Assembly: GCF_014360585.1 (NCBI RefSeq)
Contig: NZ_JACIXG010000002.1
Coordinates: forward strand, 62,001-126,000
Direction: 5' to 3'
Source of the DNA: Nocardioides sp.
Lineage (GTDB): Bacteria > Actinomycetota > Actinomycetes > Propionibacteriales > Nocardioidaceae
DNA length: 64,000 nt
Shown: one piece after another, positions 42,260-50,110 of the stretch
Layout of the letters: the number at the start of each line of letters is the position of its first letter
How positions within the stretch are numbered: the stretch's first letter is position 1
Program-made: the position numbers and the translations under genes
The notes under the pieces: model-generated
Told to the model about the DNA's origin: nothing
The model's database searches: none
Seen by the model: the letters and a program-made list of their open reading frames with translations, nothing else

Positions 42260-42833
42260 CGCTCTCACCCCCGGCGACGTCGAGCGCGTCCAGCAGGCCG
42301 AGCGCGGCCTGTGCGAAGGGGCTGCGCTTCGCCTCCTGGCGCACCAGCCTCCAGTCGATCTGCTCTCGTAGGGCGCGGCCGCAGCCGACGATCCTCGAGA
42401 GGTCGCAGGCGTGCTCGCTGAGGGCGAGCATGCGCGAGATGATCAGGTCCGTCGCGGACATGACGGGCATGGTCACGGAGTCGACCGGCAGGTCGTCGCA
42501 CCGCGCGAGCAGGTCCTCGTCGACCGGCCCGGTCGGAAGCCGGTGGATCAGGTCGACGACCACGGTGTCGCGCCCGACTTTCACCAGCCAGTCCTCGGGT
42601 GCGGCGACCGCATCCATCCCGTTCGCGAGCAGCACCTGAACGGCCTTCTCGGCAACATCCTGGGGCAGGACGAAGTCCACGTCGTGGGTGCTCTCGGGGC
42701 CGCCACGGGTCCACACCGCGTACCCGCCGGCCAGCGCGAACGGGATCTCGGCGGCCTTGAGCGTCGCGCCGACCCGCTTGAGCACCTCGCGTTGTCGCTG
42801 GAACTCCTCGCCCAGCACGTCTGTTCTCGCCAT
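42252..42833 (-). CDS. Nucleotidyltransferase-fold protein (AbiEii/MNT-like)
   Basis: A 193-residue protein from ATG 42833. The region FALAGGYAVWTRGGPESTHDVDFVLP (seen as GGYAVW plus STHDVDF) is the nucleotidyltransferase GG...DxD core. It resembles the single-domain proteins grouped with AbiEii toxins or aminoglycoside-type nucleotidyltransferases. No antitoxin partner is adjacent: the neighbours are a phosphoesterase and, divergently, a TetR gene, so a toxin role is not supported by context. Confidence 0.65.
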   Translation of the reverse strand: MARTDVLGEEFQRQREVLKRVGATLKAAEIPFALAGGYAVWTRGGPESTHDVDFVLPQDVAEKAVQVLLANGMDAVAAPEDWLVKVGRDTVVVDLIHRLPTGPVDEDLLARCDDLPVDSVTMPVMSATDLIISRMLALSEHACDLSRIVGCGRALREQIDWRLVRQEAKRSPFAQAALGLLDALDVAGGESDA

Positions 42834-42879
42834 GGATGTGCGGTACCCGAATCCATCCGGTTCAGCCCTTGTCGAAAAC

Positions 42880-42893
42880 AAGAACGTGTTCTA
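42880..42893. promoter_or_regulatory. KstR-type operator, one edge mismatch
   Basis: AAGAACGTGTTCTA has the full AAC and GTT cores but begins with A instead of T. It lies 10 bases before the TetR gene that heads the CYP51 cluster and may bring that cluster under KstR. Confidence 0.65.
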
Positions 42894-42895
42894 AT

Positions 42896-42911
42896 CTGGA
42901 CACGTGTCCAG
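42896..42911. promoter_or_regulatory. Perfect palindrome over the TetR start codon
   Basis: CTGGACACGTGTCCAG is a perfect 16-base palindrome that covers the GTG start at 42904. A TetR protein binding here would block its own translation start region and promoter exit, so autoregulation is likely. Confidence 0.65.
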
Positions 42912-43488
42912 CGCAACGAGCACCCGCCAGGCAGAGACGGTCGAGCGACTGTTCGCCGCAGGCCTCGACGAGCTTCGCCAGGTCGGGCACGAGGCGCTGA
43001 CCATCCGCTCGGTGGCCCTGCGCGCCGGGGTCTCCTCGGCGACGGCCTACACCTATCTCGCCTCCAAGAACCGTCTCTTCGCCGAGCTCTTCTGGCGTCA
43101 CCTCGCCGAGATGCCGGCGGACCGGACGACCGGGTCCAGGGTGGAGCGGGTGCAGGAGGCCGTCCGCGGTCTGACGACCCGGATCGCCGAGGAGCCCGAG
43201 CTCGCCGCGGCCGTGACGCCGGCGCTGCTGGGCAGCGACGCGGACGTCGCCCGGCTGCGACTGCGGATCGGGGCGGAGTTCGCCGCCCGGTTCGAGGCAG
43301 CGCTGGGCGACGGGGCCGGAGCCAAGGACGACGACGCCGTGCGCGAAGCGCTGCTGCTGGCCTTCTCGGGCGCGCTGCTGCAGGCGGGCATGGGCCTGAT
43401 GACCTACGACGAGATGGCCGACCGGCTCGCCCCGGTCGTGGCCGTGATCGTCCGTGAGGCGATGTATCGAGCCTGTCGAGATGAGTGA
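42904..43488 (+). CDS. TetR-family regulator of the CYP51 cluster
   Basis: A 194-residue TetR regulator starting at GTG 42904. The HTH reads TIRSVALRAGVSSATAYTYL followed by ASKNRLFAELFWRHL. It heads a run of P450, SDR and ferredoxin genes on the same strand. In M. tuberculosis a TetR-like gene (Rv0767c) occupies the same position before cyp123-Rv0765c-cyp51. Its last residues (YRACRDE) come from a dispersed repeat (43467-43481). Ligand unknown. Confidence 0.82.
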   Translation: MSSATSTRQAETVERLFAAGLDELRQVGHEALTIRSVALRAGVSSATAYTYLASKNRLFAELFWRHLAEMPADRTTGSRVERVQEAVRGLTTRIAEEPELAAAVTPALLGSDADVARLRLRIGAEFAARFEAALGDGAGAKDDDAVREALLLAFSGALLQAGMGLMTYDEMADRLAPVVAVIVREAMYRACRDE

Positions 43489-43489
43489 G

Positions 43490-44722
43490 ATGACCAGCAC
43501 CACCACCGAGATCTTCGACCCCTACGACTACGACTTCCACGAGGACCCCTATCCGGTCTACGCCCGGCTGCGCGACGAGGCGCCGCTCTACTACAACGCG
43601 ACCGACGACTTCTGGGCGCTCTCCCGGCACGCCGACGTGCACGCCGCGGTGAAGAACGACGTCACCTTCTCCAACCGGATGGGCGTCTCGCTCGACGCCA
43701 GCGCCTGGAACTCCGAGGCCCACCGGGTGATGTCGTTCCTGGCGCTGGACGGCAAGGAGCAGACCCGGCTGCGGAAGCTGGTCTCGGCCGGGTTCACGCC
43801 ACGGCGCGTACGTGAGCTGACCCCGCGCATCCAGGCGCTCGCCGACCACTACCTCGACGCCCTGACCGCGGTGGGTGCCGAGCAGGGGGAGGCCGACTGG
43901 ATCGCCGAGCTGGCCGGCAAGCTCCCGATGGACGTGATCTCGGAGATGATGGGCGTCCCGGCCGCCGACCGCGACGAGGTGCGACGGCTGGCCGACCTGG
44001 TGGTGCACCGCGAGGACGGCGTACGCGACGTGCCGGAGGCCGGGATGACGGCCGCGCTGGAGCTGATCGGCTACTACGCCGAGATGGTCACGCAGCGTCG
44101 CGGCCGGCCCAGCGATGACCTCACCTCGGCGCTGGTCGAGGCCGAGGTCGACGGCGACCGGCTGCTCGACCACGAGGTCATCGCGTTCCTGTTCCTGATG
44201 GTCGTGGCCGGCAACGAGACCACCACCAAGCTGCTCGGCAACGCGCTCCACCACCTCGGTGCCCACCCCGATCAGCTCGCCGAGGTGTTCGCCGACCCGG
44301 AGAACCCCACGCTGGTGAGCGCGTGGATCGAGGAGACGCTGCGCCACGACACCTCCAGCCAGATGCTGGCCCGGTACGTCGCCGAGGACGTCGAGCTCCA
44401 CGGGCAGACCGTCCCTGCCGGGTCGAAGCTGCTCGTCCTGCTCGGCTCGGCCAACCGCGACGAGCGGGTCTTCGCCGCACCCGACGTCTTCGACATCCAC
44501 CGCCCGGCCGACGAGCTGGGCAGGATCATGAGCTTCGGCGTCGGCCGGCACTTCTGTCTCGGTGCCAACCTGGCCCGGCTCGAGGCCCGGGTCGTGCTGG
44601 CCGAGCTGGTGCGGCGTACGTCCGGCTTCGTCGTGCATCCCGAGCGCTCGATCCGGGTCCACTCGACGAGCGTGCGCGGCTTCGCGGCGCTGCCCGCCAC
44701 CTTCGTCCCCAGGGGTCGCTGA
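43490..44722 (+). CDS. cyp123: Cytochrome P450, CYP123-like
   Basis: A 410-residue P450. ATG 43490 is preferred; ATG 43481 is in frame within the TetR end. The N-terminus reads TTEIFDPYDYDFHEDPYPVY. The I-helix oxygen motif is VVAGNETTTK, the EXXR pair is IEETLR, and the heme cysteine is about residue 356 in FGVGRHFCLGANLAR. Position between a TetR gene and an SDR-CYP51-ferredoxin run equals that of CYP123 (Rv0766c). The CYP123 name is inferred mainly from synteny. Confidence 0.82.
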   Translation: MTSTTTEIFDPYDYDFHEDPYPVYARLRDEAPLYYNATDDFWALSRHADVHAAVKNDVTFSNRMGVSLDASAWNSEAHRVMSFLALDGKEQTRLRKLVSAGFTPRRVRELTPRIQALADHYLDALTAVGAEQGEADWIAELAGKLPMDVISEMMGVPAADRDEVRRLADLVVHREDGVRDVPEAGMTAALELIGYYAEMVTQRRGRPSDDLTSALVEAEVDGDRLLDHEVIAFLFLMVVAGNETTTKLLGNALHHLGAHPDQLAEVFADPENPTLVSAWIEETLRHDTSSQMLARYVAEDVELHGQTVPAGSKLLVLLGSANRDERVFAAPDVFDIHRPADELGRIMSFGVGRHFCLGANLARLEARVVLAELVRRTSGFVVHPERSIRVHSTSVRGFAALPATFVPRGR

Positions 44723-45510
44723 TGACCAGATCCGAGAAGTACGCACAGCCCGACCGCCGCCCGGCGGTGATCACCGGCGCATCCTCCGGGATCGGCGCGG
44801 AGACCGCGAAGGCGCTGGCCACGGCCGGTTTCCCGGTCGCGCTCGGCGCCCGGCGGCTCGACCGGGTCGAGGAGATCGCCGCCGCGATCCGGGCCGACGG
44901 GGGAGAGGCGGTCGCGTACCCCCTCGACGTGACCTCGGACGACTCAGTGGTCGAGTTCGCCGCGAAGGTGGTCGCCGACCTCGGCGAGGTCGAGGTCCTG
45001 GTCAGCAACGCCGGTGTCACTCATCCGGGAGCGACCGTCGACGTCTCCACGGAGACCTTCGGTCACCAGGTCGACATCAACCTGCTCGGTGCCCATCGTG
45101 TCCTGCGCGCCTTCGGGCCAGGGATGATCGAGCGGCAGCGCGGCGACCTGGTCTTCGTCTCCTCCGACGTGGCGGTGAAGCCGCGACCGTTCATGGGAGC
45201 GTACGCAGCCTCCAAGTGGGGCCTGGAGGGCATGGTCAACGCGCTCCAGATGGAGCTGGAGGGCACCGGGGTTCGCGCTTCCATCGTGCGACCCGGCCCC
45301 ACCCACTCCGACATCGGCAACGAGTGGCCCACCGAGCTCGGCGGGTTCGTCCTGGAGCAGTGGGCCCGATGGGGCCTGGCCCGGCATCCACACTTCCTCA
45401 AGGCCCAGGCGCTGGCCGACGCGATCACGTCGGTCGTGACCGCCAAGCGCGGTGTCCACATCAGCACCATCGACGTCGACCCCGAAGCCCCTGTGCAGGA
45501 GGCACGATGA
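44722..45510 (+). CDS. SDR oxidoreductase of the CYP51 cluster
   Basis: A 262-residue SDR starting at ATG 44722, with a one-base stop-start overlap. TGASSGIGAETAKAL, SNAGVTHPG, and Ser/Tyr/Lys in VFVSSDVAVKP and YAASKWGLEGM are present. It corresponds in place and family to Rv0765c, between CYP123 and CYP51 in mycobacteria. It may oxidise the hydroxylated product of one of the two P450s. Confidence 0.83.
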   Translation: MTRSEKYAQPDRRPAVITGASSGIGAETAKALATAGFPVALGARRLDRVEEIAAAIRADGGEAVAYPLDVTSDDSVVEFAAKVVADLGEVEVLVSNAGVTHPGATVDVSTETFGHQVDINLLGAHRVLRAFGPGMIERQRGDLVFVSSDVAVKPRPFMGAYAASKWGLEGMVNALQMELEGTGVRASIVRPGPTHSDIGNEWPTELGGFVLEQWARWGLARHPHFLKAQALADAITSVVTAKRGVHISTIDVDPEAPVQEAR

Positions 45511-46862
45511 CGATCCCCACGGTCTCCACCGTCCTGGACGACCAGGACCCGAGTGTCCCCGAGATCATCCGGGGGACCGGACACCTGCCCGAGATGCGGG
45601 TCGACCCGATCTCGCTGTTCACCCGCGTCCGCGAGGAGTGCGGTGACCTCGGTCGCTTCCGGCTCGCCGACAAGGACGTCGTCCTGGTCACCGGGGCCGA
45701 GGCCAACGAGGCGTTCTTCCGGGCGCCCGACGACGTGCTCGACCAGGCTGCCGCGTACCCGTTCATGACGCCGATCTTCGGCAAGGGCGTGGTCTTCGAC
45801 GCCTCGCCGGAGGAGCGGCAGCAGATGCTGAAGAACCAGGCGCTGCGTGGCGACATGATGCGCGGGCACGCGCAGACGATCGAGGCCGAGATCCGCCGGA
45901 TGATCGCCGGCTGGGGCGATGAGGGCGAGATCGATCTGCTCGACTTCTTCGCCGAGCTGACCATCTACACGACCTCCTCGTGCCTGATCGGCAAGCCGTT
46001 CCGCGAGGAGCTCGACGCCACCTTCGCCCAGCACTACCACGAGCTGGAGCACGGCACCGATGCCATCGCCTACGTCGACGCGTACGCCGACATCGAGAGC
46101 TTCCGGATGCGCGACGCCGCCCGGGAGCGGCTGGTCGAGCTCGTCCAGGCGATCGTGGACAAGCGGGTCGCGCGGGGGAAGGTCGCCAAGGAGGACCGCG
46201 ACCTGCTCGACGTCCTCATCTCCATCGACATGGACACCGATACCATCACCGGGATCTTCATCTCGATGATGTTCGCCGGGCACCACACCTCCTCGGGCAC
46301 GGCGTCGTGGGCGATGATCGAGCTGCTGCGGAACCCGTCGGTGATGGCGGAGGTCACCGCCGAGCTCGACGAGCTGTACGCCGACGGCAGCGAGGTCTCC
46401 TTCCAGGCGCTTCGCTCCATCCCCGTGCTCGAGGCGACGCTGAAGGAGACGCTGCGGCTGCACCCGCCGCTGATCATCCTGATGCGGCTGGTGCAGGAGG
46501 ACTTCGAGCTGCTCGGCGAGACCATCCCGGCCGGCACCCTGCTCGCCGCCTCGCCGCGGGTCTCCAACCGGATCGAGGCCGACTTCCCGAAGGCTGCGTC
46601 GTTCGATCCGTCGCGCTACATCGACCCGCGCCAGGAGGACATGCAGAACCGCTGGACCTGGATCCCGTTCGGTGCCGGCAAGCACCGCTGTGTCGGCAAC
46701 GCGTTCGCGATGATGCAGATGAAGGCGATCTTCTCGGTCGTCCTGCGCGACTACACCTTCGAGGCCGCTCAGCCGCTGGACTCCTACGCCGACGACTTCA
46801 CCAAGATGGTGATCCAGCTCCAGCAGCCCTGCAAGGTCCGCTACCGCAGGCGGGCATCGTGA
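45507..46862 (+). CDS. cyp51: CYP51, sterol 14alpha-demethylase
   Basis: A 451-residue P450 starting at ATG 45507 (ATGA overlap). It follows mycobacterial CYP51 over its whole length: AAYPFMTPIFGKGVVFDASP in the B'-helix region, LLDFFAELTIYTTSSCLIGK, the I-helix FAGHHTSSGTASW, ETLRLHPPLIILMR, and heme Cys at about residue 395 in FGAGKHRCVGNAFA. CYP51 removes the 14alpha-methyl group of lanosterol-type sterols. Bacterial CYP51 is restricted to few lineages. The ferredoxin directly behind it (GTGA overlap) is its probable donor. Confidence 0.95.
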   Translation: MTIPTVSTVLDDQDPSVPEIIRGTGHLPEMRVDPISLFTRVREECGDLGRFRLADKDVVLVTGAEANEAFFRAPDDVLDQAAAYPFMTPIFGKGVVFDASPEERQQMLKNQALRGDMMRGHAQTIEAEIRRMIAGWGDEGEIDLLDFFAELTIYTTSSCLIGKPFREELDATFAQHYHELEHGTDAIAYVDAYADIESFRMRDAARERLVELVQAIVDKRVARGKVAKEDRDLLDVLISIDMDTDTITGIFISMMFAGHHTSSGTASWAMIELLRNPSVMAEVTAELDELYADGSEVSFQALRSIPVLEATLKETLRLHPPLIILMRLVQEDFELLGETIPAGTLLAASPRVSNRIEADFPKAASFDPSRYIDPRQEDMQNRWTWIPFGAGKHRCVGNAFAMMQMKAIFSVVLRDYTFEAAQPLDSYADDFTKMVIQLQQPCKVRYRRRAS

Positions 46863-47062
46863 AGCTCATCGCTGACCTCGGCCTCTGCCAGGGGCACCAG
46901 GAGTGCCTCGCCGAGGCCCCCGAGCTCTTCGCCTTCGACGACGACAGCTACCAGGTCGTCGTACGCATCACCGAACCGTCCGAGGAGCAGCTTCCGGCCG
47001 CGCGCGCGGCCGTGAAGTACTGCCCTGCTTTCGCCCTATCGCTGGAGGACCGACGTGTCTGA
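46859..47062 (+). CDS. 3Fe-4S ferredoxin of CYP51
   Basis: A 67-residue ferredoxin starting at GTG 46859, overlapping the cyp51 stop. Cysteines at about positions 10, 16 and 54 (LCQGHQEC and YCPAF) define a single 3Fe-4S site, as in mycobacterial Rv0763c that supports CYP51. It shares family but only part of its sequence with the fdxD product at 3937. Confidence 0.88.
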   Translation: MKLIADLGLCQGHQECLAEAPELFAFDDDSYQVVVRITEPSEEQLPAARAAVKYCPAFALSLEDRRV

Positions 47063-47696
47063 CCTGGACCGCACCGAGATCGAGGGGTTCTGGGCCCATT
47101 GGCTCGACCTCAACCGCCAGGCGGAGGCCGACGGCAGCTGGTCGCCGCTGGCCGACGTGTATGCCGAGGACGCGACGTACGGCTGGATGTACACCCCCGA
47201 CGAGCACTTCATGGCCGTCGGCCGCGACCAGATCCGCGAGTGGGCGCTCGGCACGGAGATGGCCGGCCTCGAGGGCTGGCACTACGACTACCAGGCGACG
47301 GTGATCGACGACGTGAACGCCATGGTGGTCGGCTTCTGGCGCCAGCGCGCGGGGATCATCGACGACGCGACCGGCGAGGAGTACGAGATCCTCGGCATCG
47401 GGGGCTCGTGGTTCGGGCTCGCGCGGCGTCCCGACGGTGAAGGTCTGGAGTTCGCCTGGCAGCGCGACTGGTTCGACCTCGGCTCCACCGCGACGACCTT
47501 CCTGGACATCGTCAAGGCGAAGAAGGCGACCCAGGGGCTCCTCGACCGGATGTCGCTCAACGGCATCGAGCAGCCGGGCCACTACCGGCGCAAGGACCTG
47601 CCCAGCACCGTCTGGCCGCCGCCGGTGGCCGACGGGAAGTTCCTCACCCAGAGCACATCGGTTCCGGCTGCACTTCGACAGGAGACCCCCAAGTGA
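47055..47696 (+). CDS. SnoaL/NTF2-like protein of the CYP51 cluster
   Basis: A 213-residue protein starting at GTG 47055, eight bases inside the ferredoxin gene. Its N-terminal 130 residues look NTF2-like (FWAHWLDLNRQAEADG, VYAEDATYGWMYTPDEHF, WALGTEMAGLEGW), with an extended C-terminus. It occupies the position of Rv0762c in mycobacteria. Function unknown; substrate binding or isomerisation of a P450 product is possible. Confidence 0.65.
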   Translation: MSDLDRTEIEGFWAHWLDLNRQAEADGSWSPLADVYAEDATYGWMYTPDEHFMAVGRDQIREWALGTEMAGLEGWHYDYQATVIDDVNAMVVGFWRQRAGIIDDATGEEYEILGIGGSWFGLARRPDGEGLEFAWQRDWFDLGSTATTFLDIVKAKKATQGLLDRMSLNGIEQPGHYRRKDLPSTVWPPPVADGKFLTQSTSVPAALRQETPK

Positions 47697-49174
47697 ACCG
47701 CACCCCCACCAACCCTCCCGCTCAGCAGTACGTCGACGGCAAGCTCGGCGCTGCGAGCAACGGCGAGACGTACGCCATCCTCAACCCCGCCACGGGAGCG
47801 GAGATCGGTCGCGCGCCCGACTCGACGGCCGAGGACATGGACGCCGCGATCGCCGCCGCTCGTCGAGCCTTCGACGAGACCGACTGGTCCACCGACGTCG
47901 CCTTCCGGATCCGATGCCTCCGCCAGCTGCACCAGGCGCTGCTGGACGACGTCGATGCTCTGCGGGACCTGACCACCGCCGAGGTCGGGGCGCCTGCGTT
48001 CCTCGTCGCCGGGCCCCAGCTCGACGCCCCCATCGAGACCCTGAAGTGGGCGACCGACCTGGCCGAGCGCTACGAGTGGGAGCAGGACCTCGGCGTCGGG
48101 GTCACCATGGGCGTCTCCTCGAGGCGCACCGTACGGAAGGAGTCGGTCGGCGTCGTCGCGGCGATCACGCCGTGGAACTTCCCCAACCAGATCAACCTGG
48201 CCAAGATCGGTCCGGCGCTCGCCGCCGGCAACACCGTGGTGCTCAAGCCCGCCCCGGACACCCCGTGGGTGGCGGCCGAGCTCGGGCGCCTGGTCGCCGA
48301 GCACACCGACATCCCGGCGGGCGTCTTCAACGTGGTGACACCGCGCAGCAACGAGGTCGCCGCCCTTCTCGCCGAGGACCCCCGCGTCGACCTGGTCTCC
48401 TTCACCGGCTCGACCAGCACCGGCCGCAGGATCATGGCCGCCGCCGCGCCGACCCTGAAGAAGGTCTTCCTCGAGCTCGGCGGCAAGTCGGCCGCAATCG
48501 TCCTCGACGACGCCGACATCGCCGCCGCTGCCTCGATGGCAGCCTTCTCGGTCGCCGTTCACGCAGGTCAGGGCTGTGCCCTGACCACCCGCCTGCTCGT
48601 GCCGCGCGCGTCCTACGACGCGGCCGTCGAGGCGGCGGCCGCGACCATGGCCTCGCTCGGCGCCGGCGACCCCGCCGACCCCGGCACGATCTGCGGCCCG
48701 GTCATCTCGGCGGTCCAGCGCACGCGCATCCTCGGCTACCTGGCGCTCGCCGAGGAGGAGGGCGGTCGGTTCGCGACCGGTGGCGACGTGGCCGTCCAGG
48801 ACGGTGACCTGGCCGGCGGCTTCTGGGTCCAGCCCACCGTCATCGCCGGTCTCGACAACACCGCCAGGGTCGCCCGCGAGGAGATCTTCGGACCGGTGCT
48901 GACGGTGATCCCGCACGACGGCGACGACGATGCCGTACGTCTTGCCAACGACTCGCCCTACGGCCTCTCGGGCTCGGTCGAGTCCGGGTCGCTGGAGCGC
49001 GCGAAGTCGGTGGCGGCCCGGATCCGCACTGGCACCATCGGCGTCAACGGCGGCCAGTGGTTCGGCCCCGACGCCCCCTTCGGCGGCTACAAGCAGTCCG
49101 GCCTCGGCCGGGAGATGGGCGTGGCCGGCTTCGAGGAGTACCTGGAGACCAAGCTGATCGCGGAGCCGGCATGA
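47693..49174 (+). CDS. Aldehyde dehydrogenase (NAD(P)+)
   Basis: A 493-residue aldehyde dehydrogenase starting at GTG 47693 (GTGA overlap). TPWNFPNQINLAKIGPAL, KPAPDTPW, FTGSTSTGRRI, the catalytic Glu in LELGGKSA (about residue 262) and Cys in AGQGCALTTRLL (about residue 297), and EEIFGPVLTVIP are in order. It matches in place the aldA-type gene Rv0768 next to the mycobacterial cyp51 cluster. It may oxidise aldehydes generated by the P450s and SDRs. Confidence 0.88.
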   Translation: MNRTPTNPPAQQYVDGKLGAASNGETYAILNPATGAEIGRAPDSTAEDMDAAIAAARRAFDETDWSTDVAFRIRCLRQLHQALLDDVDALRDLTTAEVGAPAFLVAGPQLDAPIETLKWATDLAERYEWEQDLGVGVTMGVSSRRTVRKESVGVVAAITPWNFPNQINLAKIGPALAAGNTVVLKPAPDTPWVAAELGRLVAEHTDIPAGVFNVVTPRSNEVAALLAEDPRVDLVSFTGSTSTGRRIMAAAAPTLKKVFLELGGKSAAIVLDDADIAAAASMAAFSVAVHAGQGCALTTRLLVPRASYDAAVEAAAATMASLGAGDPADPGTICGPVISAVQRTRILGYLALAEEEGGRFATGGDVAVQDGDLAGGFWVQPTVIAGLDNTARVAREEIFGPVLTVIPHDGDDDAVRLANDSPYGLSGSVESGSLERAKSVAARIRTGTIGVNGGQWFGPDAPFGGYKQSGLGREMGVAGFEEYLETKLIAEPA

Positions 49175-49185
49175 GCGAGACGACT

Positions 49186-49330
49186 GTGTTGGTCTCGACA
49201 CGCCTCCGCCTAGCGGCTCCGGCGGCTCGACCAGCGGTTTCGTCGGCCGATTCGGCCGGATGGGCGCGCGCGAGCGACCCCCGGTGGTCGAGCCGGGCGA
49301 GCGCCAGCGAGCCCGTGTCGAGACCAACAC
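49186..49330. repeat. Palindromic repeat element, intergenic copy
   Basis: Terminal inverted repeats GTGTTGGTCTCGACACG (49186-49202) and the exact complement (49314-49330) bound 145 bases. The interior shares the AGCGGCTCCGGCGGCTCGACCAGCG-type block and CGAGCGCCAGCGAGC with the copy inside hsaD, plus a 40-base middle part of its own. It fills the gap between the aldehyde dehydrogenase and the next SDR. Confidence 0.85.
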
Positions 49331-49363
49331 GGTCGCCATGCGACCAGAGTGAGAGGAAGCACG

Positions 49364-50110
49364 ATGAGGTTTGAGGGCAAGGTCGTCGTGGTCACGGGGG
49401 CGGCGCAGGGGATCGGGGAGGCGTACGCCAAGGGGCTTGCCGCCGAGGGGGCCGCTGTCGTGGTCGCGGATCTGAACGAGGAGAAGGGGGAGCGGGTCGC
49501 CAAGGAGATCGAGGCGGCCGGCGGAGTCGCGAGGTTCGTACGCTGCGACGTCTCCGACCACGAGTCGGCGGCTGCGCTCGCGGCTGAGACGGTCGAGGCG
49601 TACGGCGGGATCGACGGTCTGATCAACAACGCCGCGATCTACGGCGACATGGCCTTCGACCTGCTGATCACCGTCGACTGGGACTACTACGAGAAGTTCA
49701 TGAGCGTGAACCTCAACGGAGCCCTGGTGATGACCCGTGCGGTCTACCCGGTGATGCAGCGGCGCGGCGGCGGGGCGATCGTCAACCAGTCCTCGACCGC
49801 TGCCTACCTCTACTCCGGTTTCTACGGCCTGGCCAAGGTCGGGATCAACGGCCTGACCCAGCAGCTCGCCCACGAGCTCGGTGGGATGAACATCCGGGTC
49901 AACGCGATCGCTCCCGGCCCGACCGACACCGAGGCGACCCGCACCCAGGCCGGTGACGCGGCCAAGGACATGACCAAGCAGATGGCGATCAAGCGCCTCG
50001 GCACCACCGAGGACATGGTCGGGACCGCGAAGTTCCTCCTCTCCGAGGAGTCGTCGTGGATCTCGGGCCAGATCATCGCCGTCGACGGAGGCGGGACGTT
50101 CCGACTGTGA
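49364..50110 (+). CDS. SDR oxidoreductase (Rv0769-like)
   Basis: A 248-residue SDR starting at ATG 49364 behind AGAGGAAG. Motifs are TGAAQGIGEAYAKGL, NNAAIYGD, Ser in NQSSTAAYLY, Tyr/Lys in GFYGLAKVGING, and GGTFRL at the end. Downstream stop overlaps the next gene as GTGA. Gene order equals Rv0769-Rv0770-Rv0771 of mycobacteria. Substrate unknown. Confidence 0.83.
   Translation: MRFEGKVVVVTGAAQGIGEAYAKGLAAEGAAVVVADLNEEKGERVAKEIEAAGGVARFVRCDVSDHESAAALAAETVEAYGGIDGLINNAAIYGDMAFDLLITVDWDYYEKFMSVNLNGALVMTRAVYPVMQRRGGGAIVNQSSTAAYLYSGFYGLAKVGINGLTQQLAHELGGMNIRVNAIAPGPTDTEATRTQAGDAAKDMTKQMAIKRLGTTEDMVGTAKFLLSEESSWISGQIIAVDGGGTFRL

Noticed and set aside
42252..42833. Toxin-antitoxin or phage-defence gene (AbiEii type)
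   Set aside because: Only the nucleotidyltransferase fold is seen, without an antitoxin partner; neighbours are a phosphoesterase and a BON protein.
45063..46685. Long minus-strand frame opposite cyp51
   Set aside because: Shadow frame without motifs; cyp51 on the plus strand is certain.
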